A model generated the notes under the pieces. It was not told where the DNA came from. It worked only from the letters and a program-made list of their open reading frames with translations, and searched no databases. Shown piece by piece: positions 6,722 through 14,270 of a stretch of DNA of 17,930 nt. Position 1 is the stretch's first letter. Each line of letters opens with the position of its first letter. The position numbers and the translations under genes were made by a program. Source of the DNA: an uncultured Oscillospiraceae bacterium (GTDB lineage Bacteria; Bacillota; Clostridia; Oscillospirales; Ruminococcaceae); contig UQBC01000043.1 of assembly GCA_900539195.1 (NCBI GenBank), positions 1-17,930 on the forward strand, in the 5' to 3' direction.

Positions 6722-7946
6722 CAAAATTTTCGCCTTAGCGGTGGCAGTTATAATTACGGTTTTTGTTACAGCAAATGCGATACTTCTTAAGGATAACACC
6801 GGCGGCAGACCATATCTTGTAGAGGTTTCAAGGCTTGTAAACGAAATTGAAAACGGGAACGCTTATGACATTTCAGATTGCAAATATGTAACGGGCGTAA
6901 GCGAGTACGCCGAGGGCTTTTACAATTCCCACAGCGACTATGTTATCAGAGAGATAAACGGCGAGTTGTACCGTTTTGATTATACCGCTGACGGAAGCGT
7001 TGATAAGGCGGAAACAATAATTGTTGTCAACGTAATCCTCGTCATAATGTCTGTAGTGATCATTGCGGTTATGATTTACATAAGGGCAAAAATTCTCGCT
7101 CCGTTCGAGAAGCTCTCTGATATTCCTTATGAGCTTTCAAAGGGTAATCTTACTGCACCTGTAAAGGAAGCGAAAAACAGGTTTTTCGGGCGATTTGTCT
7201 GGGGTGTGGATATGCTCCGTGAGAATATGGAGCAGCATAAAGAGCGTGAATTAAATCTGCAAAGGGAGAAGAAAATGCTTTTGCTGTCCCTGTCGCACGA
7301 TATAAAAACTCCCTTGTCGGCTATAAAGCTGTATTCAAAAGCACTCTCAAAGGAGCTGTATACCGACAAGGAAAAACAGCTTGAAATTGCCGAAAACATC
7401 AATGCCAAAGCTGATGAAATAGAGGGATATGTTGCTGAAATCATCACTGCTTCAAGAGAGGACTTTTTAAGTCTTGATGTGAATATGGGCGAGTTTTATC
7501 TGTCGGAGCTTGTAACAAAAATCAAGCTTTACTATACCGAAAAATTGTCGCTCATAAAGACTGATTTTTTTGTCGGAGAATATGGTGATTGCCTTATTAG
7601 CGGAGACCTTGACCGAAGCGTCGAGGTGGTTCAGAATATAATGGAGAACGCCATAAAATACGGCGACGGCAAGGAAATTTCAATCAGCTTTTCCGAAGAG
7701 GAAGGTTGTATTCTTATTGCTGTGAAGAATAGCGGCTGTACGCTTCCCGATACGGATCTGCCGCACATCTTTGAAAGCTTTTGGAGAGGTGCAAACGCAG
7801 AAAACCTGAAGGGAAGCGGACTTGGACTTTACATCTGCCTACAGCTTATGCACAAGATGAATGGTGAGGTATTCGCACAGATAAATGACGGAGATATGTG
7901 CGTAACGGCGGTGTTCGGGAAAACATCATGCGACAGGCGGGTTTGA
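6708..7946 (+). CDS. Sensor histidine kinase, partner of the response regulator
   Basis: The 412-residue kinase has a membrane helix at 7-27, a short extracellular sensor of about 75 residues (28-103), a second helix at about 104-126 and a HAMP-like linker. The phosphorylation site is His197 in LSHDIKTPLSAIK. The ATPase domain shows N-box QNIMENAIKYG (309-319), a degenerate G1 box NSG (341-343, in place of D-x-G), F-box IFESFWRG (354-361) and G2 box GSGLGL (369-374). NSG or NTG at G1 is common in VanS-like Firmicutes kinases, so activity is likely. Unlike BceS-type kinases it has a real extracellular loop and may sense its ligand directly as well as through the transporter. The start ATG lies within the regulator gene, with AGG eight bases upstream. 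Confidence 0.92.
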   Translation: MKAFNKIFALAVAVIITVFVTANAILLKDNTGGRPYLVEVSRLVNEIENGNAYDISDCKYVTGVSEYAEGFYNSHSDYVIREINGELYRFDYTADGSVDKAETIIVVNVILVIMSVVIIAVMIYIRAKILAPFEKLSDIPYELSKGNLTAPVKEAKNRFFGRFVWGVDMLRENMEQHKERELNLQREKKMLLLSLSHDIKTPLSAIKLYSKALSKELYTDKEKQLEIAENINAKADEIEGYVAEIITASREDFLSLDVNMGEFYLSELVTKIKLYYTEKLSLIKTDFFVGEYGDCLISGDLDRSVEVVQNIMENAIKYGDGKEISISFSEEEGCILIAVKNSGCTLPDTDLPHIFESFWRGANAENLKGSGLGLYICLQLMHKMNGEVFAQINDGDMCVTAVFGKTSCDRRV

Positions 7947-8075
7947 AGAATATCTACAGGCAGAGCAAGTAAAGGATTGCTGTAAAGCAATTGTGTCCGT
8001 CAAAAAAGGAGTTGCTCATAATCAACAATGCAGTGCATACGCCCTTCCTTGATGATCCGGAGCAATTTTGAGGTA

Positions 8076-8164
8076 AAGGAAACTTGTTTTCCGGGGCAGG
8101 CAGACAAGCCCCGGGTGCCCCGGTCGGTATTGGCGTGTGGGCTCAAATCCCATTTTCCGCACCG
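8076..8164 (+). pseudogene. Decayed tRNA-Leu (anticodon loop collapsed)
   Basis: The last 28 bases match a tRNA 3' end. A T-stem GTGGG (8137-8141), loop CTCAAAT, stem CCCAT (8149-8153), acceptor strand TTTCCGC (8154-8160), discriminator A and CC follow in order, with G in place of the final A. Upstream, GGCAGAC (8099-8105) is the D-loop motif typical of tRNA-Leu, and AAGGAAA (8076-8082) pairs with five of seven acceptor positions. The total of 89 bases fits a long-variable-arm tRNA. The anticodon stem CCGGG/CCCGG encloses only three bases (TGC, 8116-8118) instead of seven, so no anticodon can be presented. I read it as a tRNA pseudogene. The family assignment rests on remembered consensus. 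Confidence 0.55.
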
Positions 8165-8177
8165 GTATAAAGGATAT

Positions 8178-8213
8178 AAAGGACATTCGTTTTTCGAGTG
8201 TCCTTTATTTTTA
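8178..8213 (+). terminator. Strong intrinsic terminator downstream of the tRNA relic
   Basis: AAAGGACATTCG (8178-8189) pairs with CGAGTGTCCTTT (8195-8206) over 12 bp with one G-U, has a TTTTT loop and is followed by ATTTTTAT. It would end transcription from the tRNA relic and any read-through from the sensor-kinase gene. The rest of the gene-free stretch 7947-8379 holds a small dyad ATTGCT/AGCAAT (7976-7991) just after the kinase stop and the promoter of the MutS-like gene. I see no convincing small ORF. Confidence 0.8.
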
Positions 8214-8292
8214 TATCTAAGCAAATCATTTTGTATACAGTTAAGCAGAATGTAAATTCACTCGCAATATATTTTATTAAAATGCATAATCC

Positions 8293-8321
8293 TTGACACA
8301 ATTCATTATCTGTGATAGAAT
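8293..8321 (+). promoter_or_regulatory. Sigma-A promoter of the MutS-like gene
   Basis: TTGACA (8293-8298) is followed after 17 bases by TAGAAT (8316-8321). The predicted start is near 8328, leaving a leader of about 50 bases. Because the promoter lies inside the 5' extension of the open frame that begins at 8293, it argues that translation starts at 8380. Confidence 0.8.
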
Positions 8322-8379
8322 GAAAACAGCAGATACAATCGAATTATCAGGCAGCACTTCACGAAAAGAGGATAACATT

Positions 8380-9984
8380 ATGGCAACACCTGACCTTTTA
8401 TTCCCGGCAGACGCAAAGCAAAAAAGATACAATCAGCTTGCTAAAAGTGCGGTGGCTGATCTGCAGATAGAATATCTTGCAATGACGCTTTCGCCATACG
8501 ACACCGAGTATGCACAGCGGATATTGTCACAGCTCGTGACAGATCCCGAGGTTATAAGCTACAGACAGGATATTGTGGACGATTTTATAAATGTACCTGA
8601 GCTTGAGGCAATTCTTTATAAAAGCCTGCATACCATTTACGCTAACTCAAAATCGGTCTATGCAAAGGCGGGCTCTACGCAGTCATTCTTTGAGCTGACG
8701 GAGAATACGGCGCTTATAGAGTCGTTCATTTCCTGTATGGAGGAGTGCCATGGATTTTATGAAAAATGCTGTGGAAAGCTTGTTTCCGAAGGTATGCGTG
8801 CCGTAGTGCAGGCTATTGAGGATAAATACAGATCGGAAGAGTTTGCTACGCTGAAGGTCGAGATTGCCGAGCTTAGAAAAACACTGGCAACGGGTTTTCG
8901 CAGTGTGACATTCGGGGTAAATCTTGACGAGCTTATGCGCCCTGAGGAAATAGCGCTGATAAGTGTCAGCCGTGAACCTTTCAGGGAGAAGAAACTGTTT
9001 GATAAGCTTCTCGGCGTGCAGAATTCGGTAGAACCGCTTACTAATGTCTACGCCAGAAAAAGCAAGGATGGTGCAATCTCGGCGCTGAACGAGAGGTTAT
9101 TCAAGGAGCTTGACGCACTGGGCGGAGAATATTCAAAGCATTTAAACACGGCGCTCAGGGCTTATTATGACGCAAGCATAGATTTCCTTATCACGCTTGA
9201 AAAGCAAATAAATTTCTACATAGGAGCGGCGAATACGGTCAGCCGTATGAGAAGTATGGGGTTGCCGATGTGCAGACCTGTCATACTGCCGATGAATGAG
9301 CGCAGAGCGGATCATAAAAAGTTGTATGACACTGCATTTGCCAACAAGATGTGTACAAGCTATGTCGGAGTGAATGACAACACTGTGAAGCAGAATGACT
9401 GCTGTATGGACGATGACGGTCGTATTCTTATACTGACAGGACCGAATAACGGCGGTAAAACGACCTTTACAAGAGCGGTAGGAATAGCGCAGGTGTTTGC
9501 TCAGTGCGGACTTTATGTTTCGGCGGAAAGTGCCGAGATATCGCCTGTCGACAATATCTTTGTTCATTTCCCGAAAGAAGAGGATATCGGCATAAATGCC
9601 AGCCGTTTCACCGAGGAATGTAAGCAGTTCCGTGATACCATAGGCTCGGCTACCGATTACAGTCTTGTACTTATGAATGAGAGCCTTTCGAGCACAACTC
9701 CGACCGAATGCCTTATCATAGCAAGAGAGCTGATGAGAATATTTGCCGACATCGGTGTAAGGCTTATCTATACAACACATATCAAGGAGCTGACCGACAG
9801 TATTGACGTAATCAACAAGATTGAGCCGAAAAGTAAGCTTGCCAGTCTTACAGCCGAGTGTGATGAGGGCGGCAGACCTACTTACATAATAACAAGACGT
9901 ATGCCCGATAAAGCAGGAAACGCGGAGTATATTTTCAGAAAATTCGGTATATCATACGATGAATATATAAAAAACAAAGGTTGA
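8380..9984 (+). CDS. Short MutS-like ATPase without mismatch-recognition domain
   Basis: The 534-residue protein corresponds to the core/lever and ATPase domains of MutS. The ATPase half has Walker A GPNNGGKTT (354-362) and the switch His in TTHIKEL (His467). Several normally conserved positions differ: the S-T-F loop reads S-R-F, the Walker B aspartate is Asn433 (LVLMNES, Glu434 kept), and the usual G-R-G-T segment is SSTT. There is no N-terminal mismatch-binding domain and no C-terminal Smr domain, so it is neither canonical MutS nor MutS2. It belongs with the poorly studied MutS-related proteins of Clostridia and Bacteroidetes. A role in DNA structure binding is inferred from family only. 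Start 8380 is favoured by GAGG eight bases upstream and by the promoter at 8293-8321. The ankyrin gene follows after 59 bases. Confidence 0.85.
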   Translation: MATPDLLFPADAKQKRYNQLAKSAVADLQIEYLAMTLSPYDTEYAQRILSQLVTDPEVISYRQDIVDDFINVPELEAILYKSLHTIYANSKSVYAKAGSTQSFFELTENTALIESFISCMEECHGFYEKCCGKLVSEGMRAVVQAIEDKYRSEEFATLKVEIAELRKTLATGFRSVTFGVNLDELMRPEEIALISVSREPFREKKLFDKLLGVQNSVEPLTNVYARKSKDGAISALNERLFKELDALGGEYSKHLNTALRAYYDASIDFLITLEKQINFYIGAANTVSRMRSMGLPMCRPVILPMNERRADHKKLYDTAFANKMCTSYVGVNDNTVKQNDCCMDDDGRILILTGPNNGGKTTFTRAVGIAQVFAQCGLYVSAESAEISPVDNIFVHFPKEEDIGINASRFTEECKQFRDTIGSATDYSLVLMNESLSSTTPTECLIIARELMRIFADIGVRLIYTTHIKELTDSIDVINKIEPKSKLASLTAECDEGGRPTYIITRRMPDKAGNAEYIFRKFGISYDEYIKNKG

Positions 9985-10009
9985 CATTATTACTTGCAGG
10001 TGAGATAAT
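9981..10009 (+). promoter_or_regulatory. Promoter of the ankyrin/HEAT gene pair
   Basis: TTGACA (9981-9986) overlaps the TGA stop codon of the MutS-like gene and is followed after 17 bases by GATAAT (10004-10009). The ankyrin gene therefore probably has its own transcript in addition to any read-through from the MutS-like gene. Confidence 0.6.
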
Positions 10010-10043
10010 ATCCGTATAGAGCAAAGAAAGCGGGGATTATTCT

Positions 10044-10880
10044 GTGAACGAAAACGAACTCAAAGAACTATTTGAAAGAAGAAATATTTCTGAAATCAGA
10101 CATGCTGTGGATAACTACCGGGAAATAAAAGAGCGTGTGCTTGCGTGGGCGGTTGAACGCGGAAATGCCGAACTTGTGCATTATGTGATGAACAGAACAA
10201 CGCCGGAGGAATATGACAAGTACGAAAATACGCCGCTTGAGTATGCGTGCCTTTGCGGTAATTACAGCATGGTAAAATTTATTGCGGAGAATGAGAAATC
10301 GCCGTATTTTTCACAGGACAATTCGCTTTTCTATGCGGCGGCATACGGTGACAGGGGAATTATCCGCTGTCTTATCGAAAACGGTTACGATATCAATATG
10401 AAAGACGGCTACGGCGGAAATGCGCTTGAATGGGCGGCGCAGGAAAACCGCATTTCAAACGCAAAAATGCTGATTGAAGGCGGCTGTGATGTGAATAATC
10501 TGAACGGCGATGGTATGACGGCGCTTTATACAGCCTGTGCCGAGGGTAACGCCGACATGGCAAGGTTACTGATTGATAACAATGCGGAGCCTGACAGGAC
10601 AGAGGACGCAACACCGCTTATAATCGCAAGCTGTTACGGAAAGATCGAGTGCGTCAAGTTATTGCTTGAACACGGTGCTGATGTAAATACGATCGATAAC
10701 GAGGGCAGAACGGCATTGTTCTATGCTATGGTGTACAGGCAGGACGAGGTTGAAAAACTGCTTTCGGATAATGGTGCTTCTTATGATATCTGCGACAAGG
10801 ACGGGGTTTCACCCGCACAGCTTAAGTATGAGAGCGTCAGAGAGCGGGTTTATAGTGAGCTTATGGGGGAGGAAAAATGA
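10044..10880 (+). CDS. Ankyrin-repeat protein
   Basis: The 278-residue protein consists almost entirely of about seven ankyrin repeats spanning roughly residues 30-252. The clearest are TPLEYACLCGNYSMVKFIAE, ALEWAAQENRISNAKMLIEG, TALYTACAEGNADMARLLID and TPLIIASCYGKIECVKLLLE, the last followed by HGADVNTIDNEGR. It has no signal peptide or membrane segment, so it should be a cytoplasmic protein-binding scaffold. The partner cannot be read from sequence. The start is GTG at 10044 with GGGGA about nine bases upstream, giving MNENELKELFERRNI. Its stop overlaps the start of the HEAT-repeat gene by four bases (ATGA), which implies coupled translation and probably joint function. Confidence 0.88.
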   Translation: MNENELKELFERRNISEIRHAVDNYREIKERVLAWAVERGNAELVHYVMNRTTPEEYDKYENTPLEYACLCGNYSMVKFIAENEKSPYFSQDNSLFYAAAYGDRGIIRCLIENGYDINMKDGYGGNALEWAAQENRISNAKMLIEGGCDVNNLNGDGMTALYTACAEGNADMARLLIDNNAEPDRTEDATPLIIASCYGKIECVKLLLEHGADVNTIDNEGRTALFYAMVYRQDEVEKLLSDNGASYDICDKDGVSPAQLKYESVRERVYSELMGEEK

Positions 10881-11539
10881 ATTACGAAAAGGCGGAAAAA
10901 CGACTTTCCGATATGAGTGAGAAAGAAGCTCTCAGTGATTATGATTATGAATTTCTGAATGAAATAGCACATAGTGATGATATGTGTCTTAAATGCGATA
11001 CGGCAGATCTACTTATTGATCACACAACAAAGCAGGCTGTTGAAATATTGAAAACGCTCAGCAACGATAATGATGCTGCCGTAAGGGCAAGTGCTTACGA
11101 TAATATGTGGGTGTTTGAAAAACAGGATTTTGACGTGATACTCAGGAATGCTGTTGTCTGCGAAAAGGACGGTACAGCAAGAAGCTATGCTATATGCTCT
11201 TTATACGACTTATATTCGGAGAACAGCTGTGATACAGCCGGGCTTATTGCTTTTATGCACAAGCTTTATCGGACGGAAAAAGACAGAAGATGTAAACTTC
11301 AGTATCTCAGAAATTTTTATCTTTCGGGAGAAACCGACAAACTCAGCGAGATCATCGGATATCTTGAAGATAAAGATTACAGAATGAGAATTACCGTTGT
11401 AAATACAATTTCCGAGATGTTGAATAAAGAGAATAAAGAAGTTCTGCTATCGGTTGCAAAGAAAAGATTGAAATCAGAAAAAAGCGTGGCAGTAAAGGCG
11501 TCACTTGAAAAGTTTGTGAGTGACGCAGAATATATGTAA
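10877..11539 (+). CDS. HEAT-like repeat protein
   Basis: The 220-residue all-helical protein contains paired helices of the HEAT type, for example QAVEILKTLSNDNDAAVRAS, DKLSEIIGYLEDKDYRMRIT and a C-terminal pair ending in SVAVKASLEKFVSD. The N-terminus (EKEALSDYDYEFLNEIAHSD) resembles that of small Firmicutes HEAT-repeat proteins encoded alone. No catalytic motif, signal peptide or membrane segment is visible, so it is likely a cytoplasmic binding protein. The start ATG overlaps the ankyrin stop (ATGA) and has a strong GGGGGAGG site. It closes the plus-strand group and is followed by a terminator shared with the convergent ATP-grasp gene. Confidence 0.75.
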   Translation: MNYEKAEKRLSDMSEKEALSDYDYEFLNEIAHSDDMCLKCDTADLLIDHTTKQAVEILKTLSNDNDAAVRASAYDNMWVFEKQDFDVILRNAVVCEKDGTARSYAICSLYDLYSENSCDTAGLIAFMHKLYRTEKDRRCKLQYLRNFYLSGETDKLSEIIGYLEDKDYRMRITVVNTISEMLNKENKEVLLSVAKKRLKSEKSVAVKASLEKFVSDAEYM

Positions 11540-11547
11540 TAAAATAA

Positions 11548-11574
11548 GCGGTGAACGCATAATACGTTCGCCGC
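11548..11574. terminator. Bidirectional terminator between convergent genes
   Basis: GCGGTGAACG (11548-11557) and CGTTCGCCGC (11565-11574) pair over ten positions with one wobble and a seven-base loop. The plus strand continues CTGTTTTATAT and the minus strand continues TTATTTTATTAC, so the structure can end both the HEAT-repeat and the ATP-grasp transcripts. Confidence 0.75.
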
Positions 11575-11596
11575 CTGTTTTATATCAGCCGTAAAA

Positions 11597-12616
11597 TCAC
11601 TTGAAATATTCCTCGCCGAGTATCTCGACAAATCTGGGCTTGACGCCTGTCTTATTATCGATATGACCGTAGTTCTGGCACATATCGTAGCTCGGCAGGG
11701 TGTTGCCCTCTACAAGAACAGGTCTTGTGGGAGTTATCGCAACGTCCCAGCCTATGTAGCCGACCTGAGGTACTACAAGAGCCGCCTTTTTGCACATTTC
11801 AACCGCTTCTTCAAACATCGGAATTTCAAAGCCGTTGAACCTTGTGTGCGTGAACGGGTGTTCTTCATAATAAACACCGGTAGCGTCGCAGTACGCATTC
11901 TTGTGTATCACGCCGTCTGCACCTATCGAAACATACATACCGCCGCTACAGATATTGTCAACACAGTTAGTACCGTTGCTCATACGGACAAGGGCATACA
12001 TAAAATGTACCTTTCCGTCATGCAGGAGCGTTACCATACGGATCGTATTTATAGACGAGGGGCTGAGCTTGTCCATCTGTTCGTTCTGCTTTATTGTTTC
12101 TTCAACAAGATATTGCTTGTTGTCGCAAAGACGCTTGTAAAGTGCCTCATAATCGGTATCCGGGGTCACTGTTTCTTTGGTTATTCCCTCGCCGCCGAAC
12201 TGGTTTACCGGCTTTGCAAATACCGTTTCACGTCCCTTGCAGAACTCACGCAGGTCGTCTGCTGTTGCTTTTTCAAGGTTCAGAAAATCTCTGCCGATGT
12301 ATTCTCTGAAAGCCTCGTCAAATTCGGATTTGTTATCAAATATATGAAAATATGTCCTGTCATTGCAACGCTTTGAGATGGTTATATTATCGTTCATTGT
12401 CATAAACGTGCGTCTGTTCTTACCTTTAATATTTGCAAAGCCGAACACACGGTAATCCATATAGCCGACAGAATAGCGGAAAATGCACCATATCATATCA
12501 AAGAACATTATGAATCTGTTCTTGCCGGTTTCTTTATGGATAGTTCCGATATAGCCGAACATACGTTTAAAGCTGCCTGCAAACAGTCTGCGGAAGAATG
12601 TCTTTAATTTTGTCAT
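11597..12616 (-). CDS. Sugar-transfer-associated ATP-grasp protein
   Basis: The 339-residue protein shows ATP-grasp hallmarks: Lys135 in FAKPVNQFGGEG, with a glycine-rich loop 141-144 that binds ATP, adenine-contact strand QYLVEETI, and metal-binding residues Asp291, Glu303 and Asn305 in GWDVAITPTRPVLVEGN. GYIGWDVAITP with VLVEGN is typical of the ATP-grasp group found in polysaccharide gene clusters. ATP-grasp enzymes join a carboxylate to an amine through an acyl phosphate, so it may attach an amino acid or amide to a sugar precursor. The substrate is unknown. An N-terminal amphipathic stretch (FFRRLFAGSFKRMFGYIG) may touch the membrane. It lies 16 bases downstream of the flippase gene on the same strand, start ATG 12616 with AGAGG upstream, which supports a surface-glycan role. 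Confidence 0.85.
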   Translation of the reverse strand: MTKLKTFFRRLFAGSFKRMFGYIGTIHKETGKNRFIMFFDMIWCIFRYSVGYMDYRVFGFANIKGKNRRTFMTMNDNITISKRCNDRTYFHIFDNKSEFDEAFREYIGRDFLNLEKATADDLREFCKGRETVFAKPVNQFGGEGITKETVTPDTDYEALYKRLCDNKQYLVEETIKQNEQMDKLSPSSINTIRMVTLLHDGKVHFMYALVRMSNGTNCVDNICSGGMYVSIGADGVIHKNAYCDATGVYYEEHPFTHTRFNGFEIPMFEEAVEMCKKAALVVPQVGYIGWDVAITPTRPVLVEGNTLPSYDMCQNYGHIDNKTGVKPRFVEILGEEYFK

Positions 12617-12632
12617 TTATATAACCTCTTTA

Positions 12633-14171
12633 TCAGAATCTCAGTATCTTTGACACTATCTTGTATATCATACGCTTGAGCGGAGTTGAAACAAGCTCTT
12701 TTTCTCTTGGAGTAAGTCCGAGCGTCCATACAGATATTACGAAAATCATAACGTATATCAAACCCCAGAGCAGTATTCCGAGATAACCGGAAACGTGAGC
12801 CAGACACGCTATAAGTATCGCCGTAATTGCAGGAACTACAAGAGAGGGGAGCAATGCGGTAATTCTCCGCCAGAACCGTGGAATGTCAAGTCCGATATAC
12901 TTGTTGTAGTACCAGTTCATTATGAGCCCGTTGCCGACAAAAACGGGTATCGCCGTACCTACAGCAACGCCGACAGAACCGAACAGGGCACACAGCGGTA
13001 TGCTGATCACTATATTAAGTACCGCAACAAGCACATATACGAACGAGCGGAATTTATGCATATTCTTTGCTCGCTGTATTTCTATACCTAGGTTCTGTAT
13101 ACTGGGAAGAATAGTAGGTATAAACAGCAGAAGCGCTATAACGAATGCGTTGGCGTTGGCTTCGCCTGCCCACAGCAGAACGAAAGGATAACCTACCGCT
13201 ACAAATCCGAACAGGATCATTGTAAGGATTATAAACTGGAAACGTCCGACGCGGATAAACAGGTCGCTTATCTGCTTGTTCGGAACTTTGTTTGCCACCA
13301 TCTGATGAACCCTCGGAGTGAGTATTCCTGAGAATGTGGTCGCCATCGACATATAGTAGATATTGAGCTGTGATGCTACATTGTAGGTTGCTACCTCATT
13401 CGAGCCGTGCATCCAGGCAAGAAGGAACTTGTCTACGCTCCAGTTGAGCTGATCGACCACGATTCCGACAAATACCCAACTCGTGAATTTGAACATTGAT
13501 TTAAGCAGTTTGAAATCAAAGTCACGGAAGTAGAAGCGTATAGCAAGCTTCTTTTTACAGTAGATGATATTGAGTACACCCGAAAACAGCGTGAACGCAA
13601 GGCTCATATACGCTATAGCCTCGGAGCGGAGTCCTATCATCAGAAGAGGAATTATCAGCAGAGGATTGATCACCGACTTTACTATGGCAAGCAGTTTGAG
13701 AAAGATGTACCGCTCGTTTACCATAGTGTTCGATTCAAAAACGCTAAGCGGGAAACTTACCGCCGCCGTGACGGTCATGATGTACATAAGCTTTACGGCA
13801 AGGTCAATTTCCACATCGGTCAGTTTCTGTCCGAATGCAAGGCGGGGATTTGCAGCAATAGTAAAACCGACTATCAGAACGACAATACCGATTATCGAAT
13901 ATATGATAAGGAACATACCGTTCAGCTTAGCCATATTATACTTATCGCCGGCTTCTTTGTACCTTGTATAGTATCTTGTGTAGGCACTGCCAAGTCCGAA
14001 GCTGAAAAGATTTAAGTACGATACCATAGGGAGAACTATGGAGTAAACGCCGTATTCGCTCTGTCCGAGCCTTTCAATCATTATAGGCGTGTAGACAAGC
14101 GAAACGACAGTACCGAGTATCAGCGACAGATAGGATAGCAGTGAGCCCATTTTTATCTGGTCAATTTTCAT
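12633..14171 (-). CDS. Oligosaccharide flippase (Wzx/MOP superfamily)
   Basis: The 512-residue polytopic protein has about 12-14 hydrophobic segments along its whole length. The N-terminal pattern GSLLSYLSLILGTVVSLVYT, then ERLGQSEYGVYS, is characteristic of polysaccharide exporters that flip lipid-linked oligosaccharides across the membrane. The middle carries SVDKFLLAWMHGSNEVATYN, another typical flippase segment between helices 7 and 8. The ATG at 14171 is preferred to the in-frame TTG at 14177 because AGGA lies at normal distance upstream. A promoter stands at 14225-14253, and the ATP-grasp gene follows after 16 bases. No glycosyltransferase is next to it in this window, so the glycan made elsewhere in the genome cannot be predicted. 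Confidence 0.9.
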   Translation of the reverse strand: MKIDQIKMGSLLSYLSLILGTVVSLVYTPIMIERLGQSEYGVYSIVLPMVSYLNLFSFGLGSAYTRYYTRYKEAGDKYNMAKLNGMFLIIYSIIGIVVLIVGFTIAANPRLAFGQKLTDVEIDLAVKLMYIMTVTAAVSFPLSVFESNTMVNERYIFLKLLAIVKSVINPLLIIPLLMIGLRSEAIAYMSLAFTLFSGVLNIIYCKKKLAIRFYFRDFDFKLLKSMFKFTSWVFVGIVVDQLNWSVDKFLLAWMHGSNEVATYNVASQLNIYYMSMATTFSGILTPRVHQMVANKVPNKQISDLFIRVGRFQFIILTMILFGFVAVGYPFVLLWAGEANANAFVIALLLFIPTILPSIQNLGIEIQRAKNMHKFRSFVYVLVAVLNIVISIPLCALFGSVGVAVGTAIPVFVGNGLIMNWYYNKYIGLDIPRFWRRITALLPSLVVPAITAILIACLAHVSGYLGILLWGLIYVMIFVISVWTLGLTPREKELVSTPLKRMIYKIVSKILRF

Positions 14172-14224
14172 TCGCAAATTTCCTGTAAATTCTGTTTATA
14201 TTAAAAATAGTATTCCAAAATCAT

Positions 14225-14253
14225 ATTTTAACATATTTTATGGGGTTTGTAAA
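14225..14253 (-). promoter_or_regulatory. Promoter of the flippase/ATP-grasp operon
   Basis: On the minus strand TTTACA (14248-14253) is followed after 17 bases by TAAAAT (14225-14230). It lies between the MFS stop codon and the flippase start. No terminator is visible here, so MFS transcription could also read through. Confidence 0.6.
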
Positions 14254-14270
14254 GAAAAATTACGGTTTAA

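Noticed and set aside
8000..8255. Two overlapping short frames on opposite strands after the sensor kinase
   Set aside because: Both cover the tRNA-Leu relic. The translation contains CGKWDLSPHANTD, typical of false proteins read across tRNA genes.
8293..8379. N-terminal extension of the MutS-like protein by 29 residues
   Set aside because: The promoter TTGACA-17-TAGAAT lies inside this segment and a good ribosome site precedes ATG 8380.
9142..9780. 212-codon open frame on the minus strand inside the MutS-like gene
   Set aside because: It is a shadow of a motif-rich gene on the plus strand. The translation is rich in Cys, His and Arg without family features, and there is no ribosome site.
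11663..12376. 237-codon open frame on the plus strand opposite the ATP-grasp gene
   Set aside because: The minus-strand frame carries full ATP-grasp motifs. The plus frame has no ribosome site or recognisable domain.
13564..13971. 135-codon plus-strand frame within the flippase gene
   Set aside because: It lies antisense to a clear polytopic membrane protein. The composition is the complement of hydrophobic codons and there is no ribosome site.
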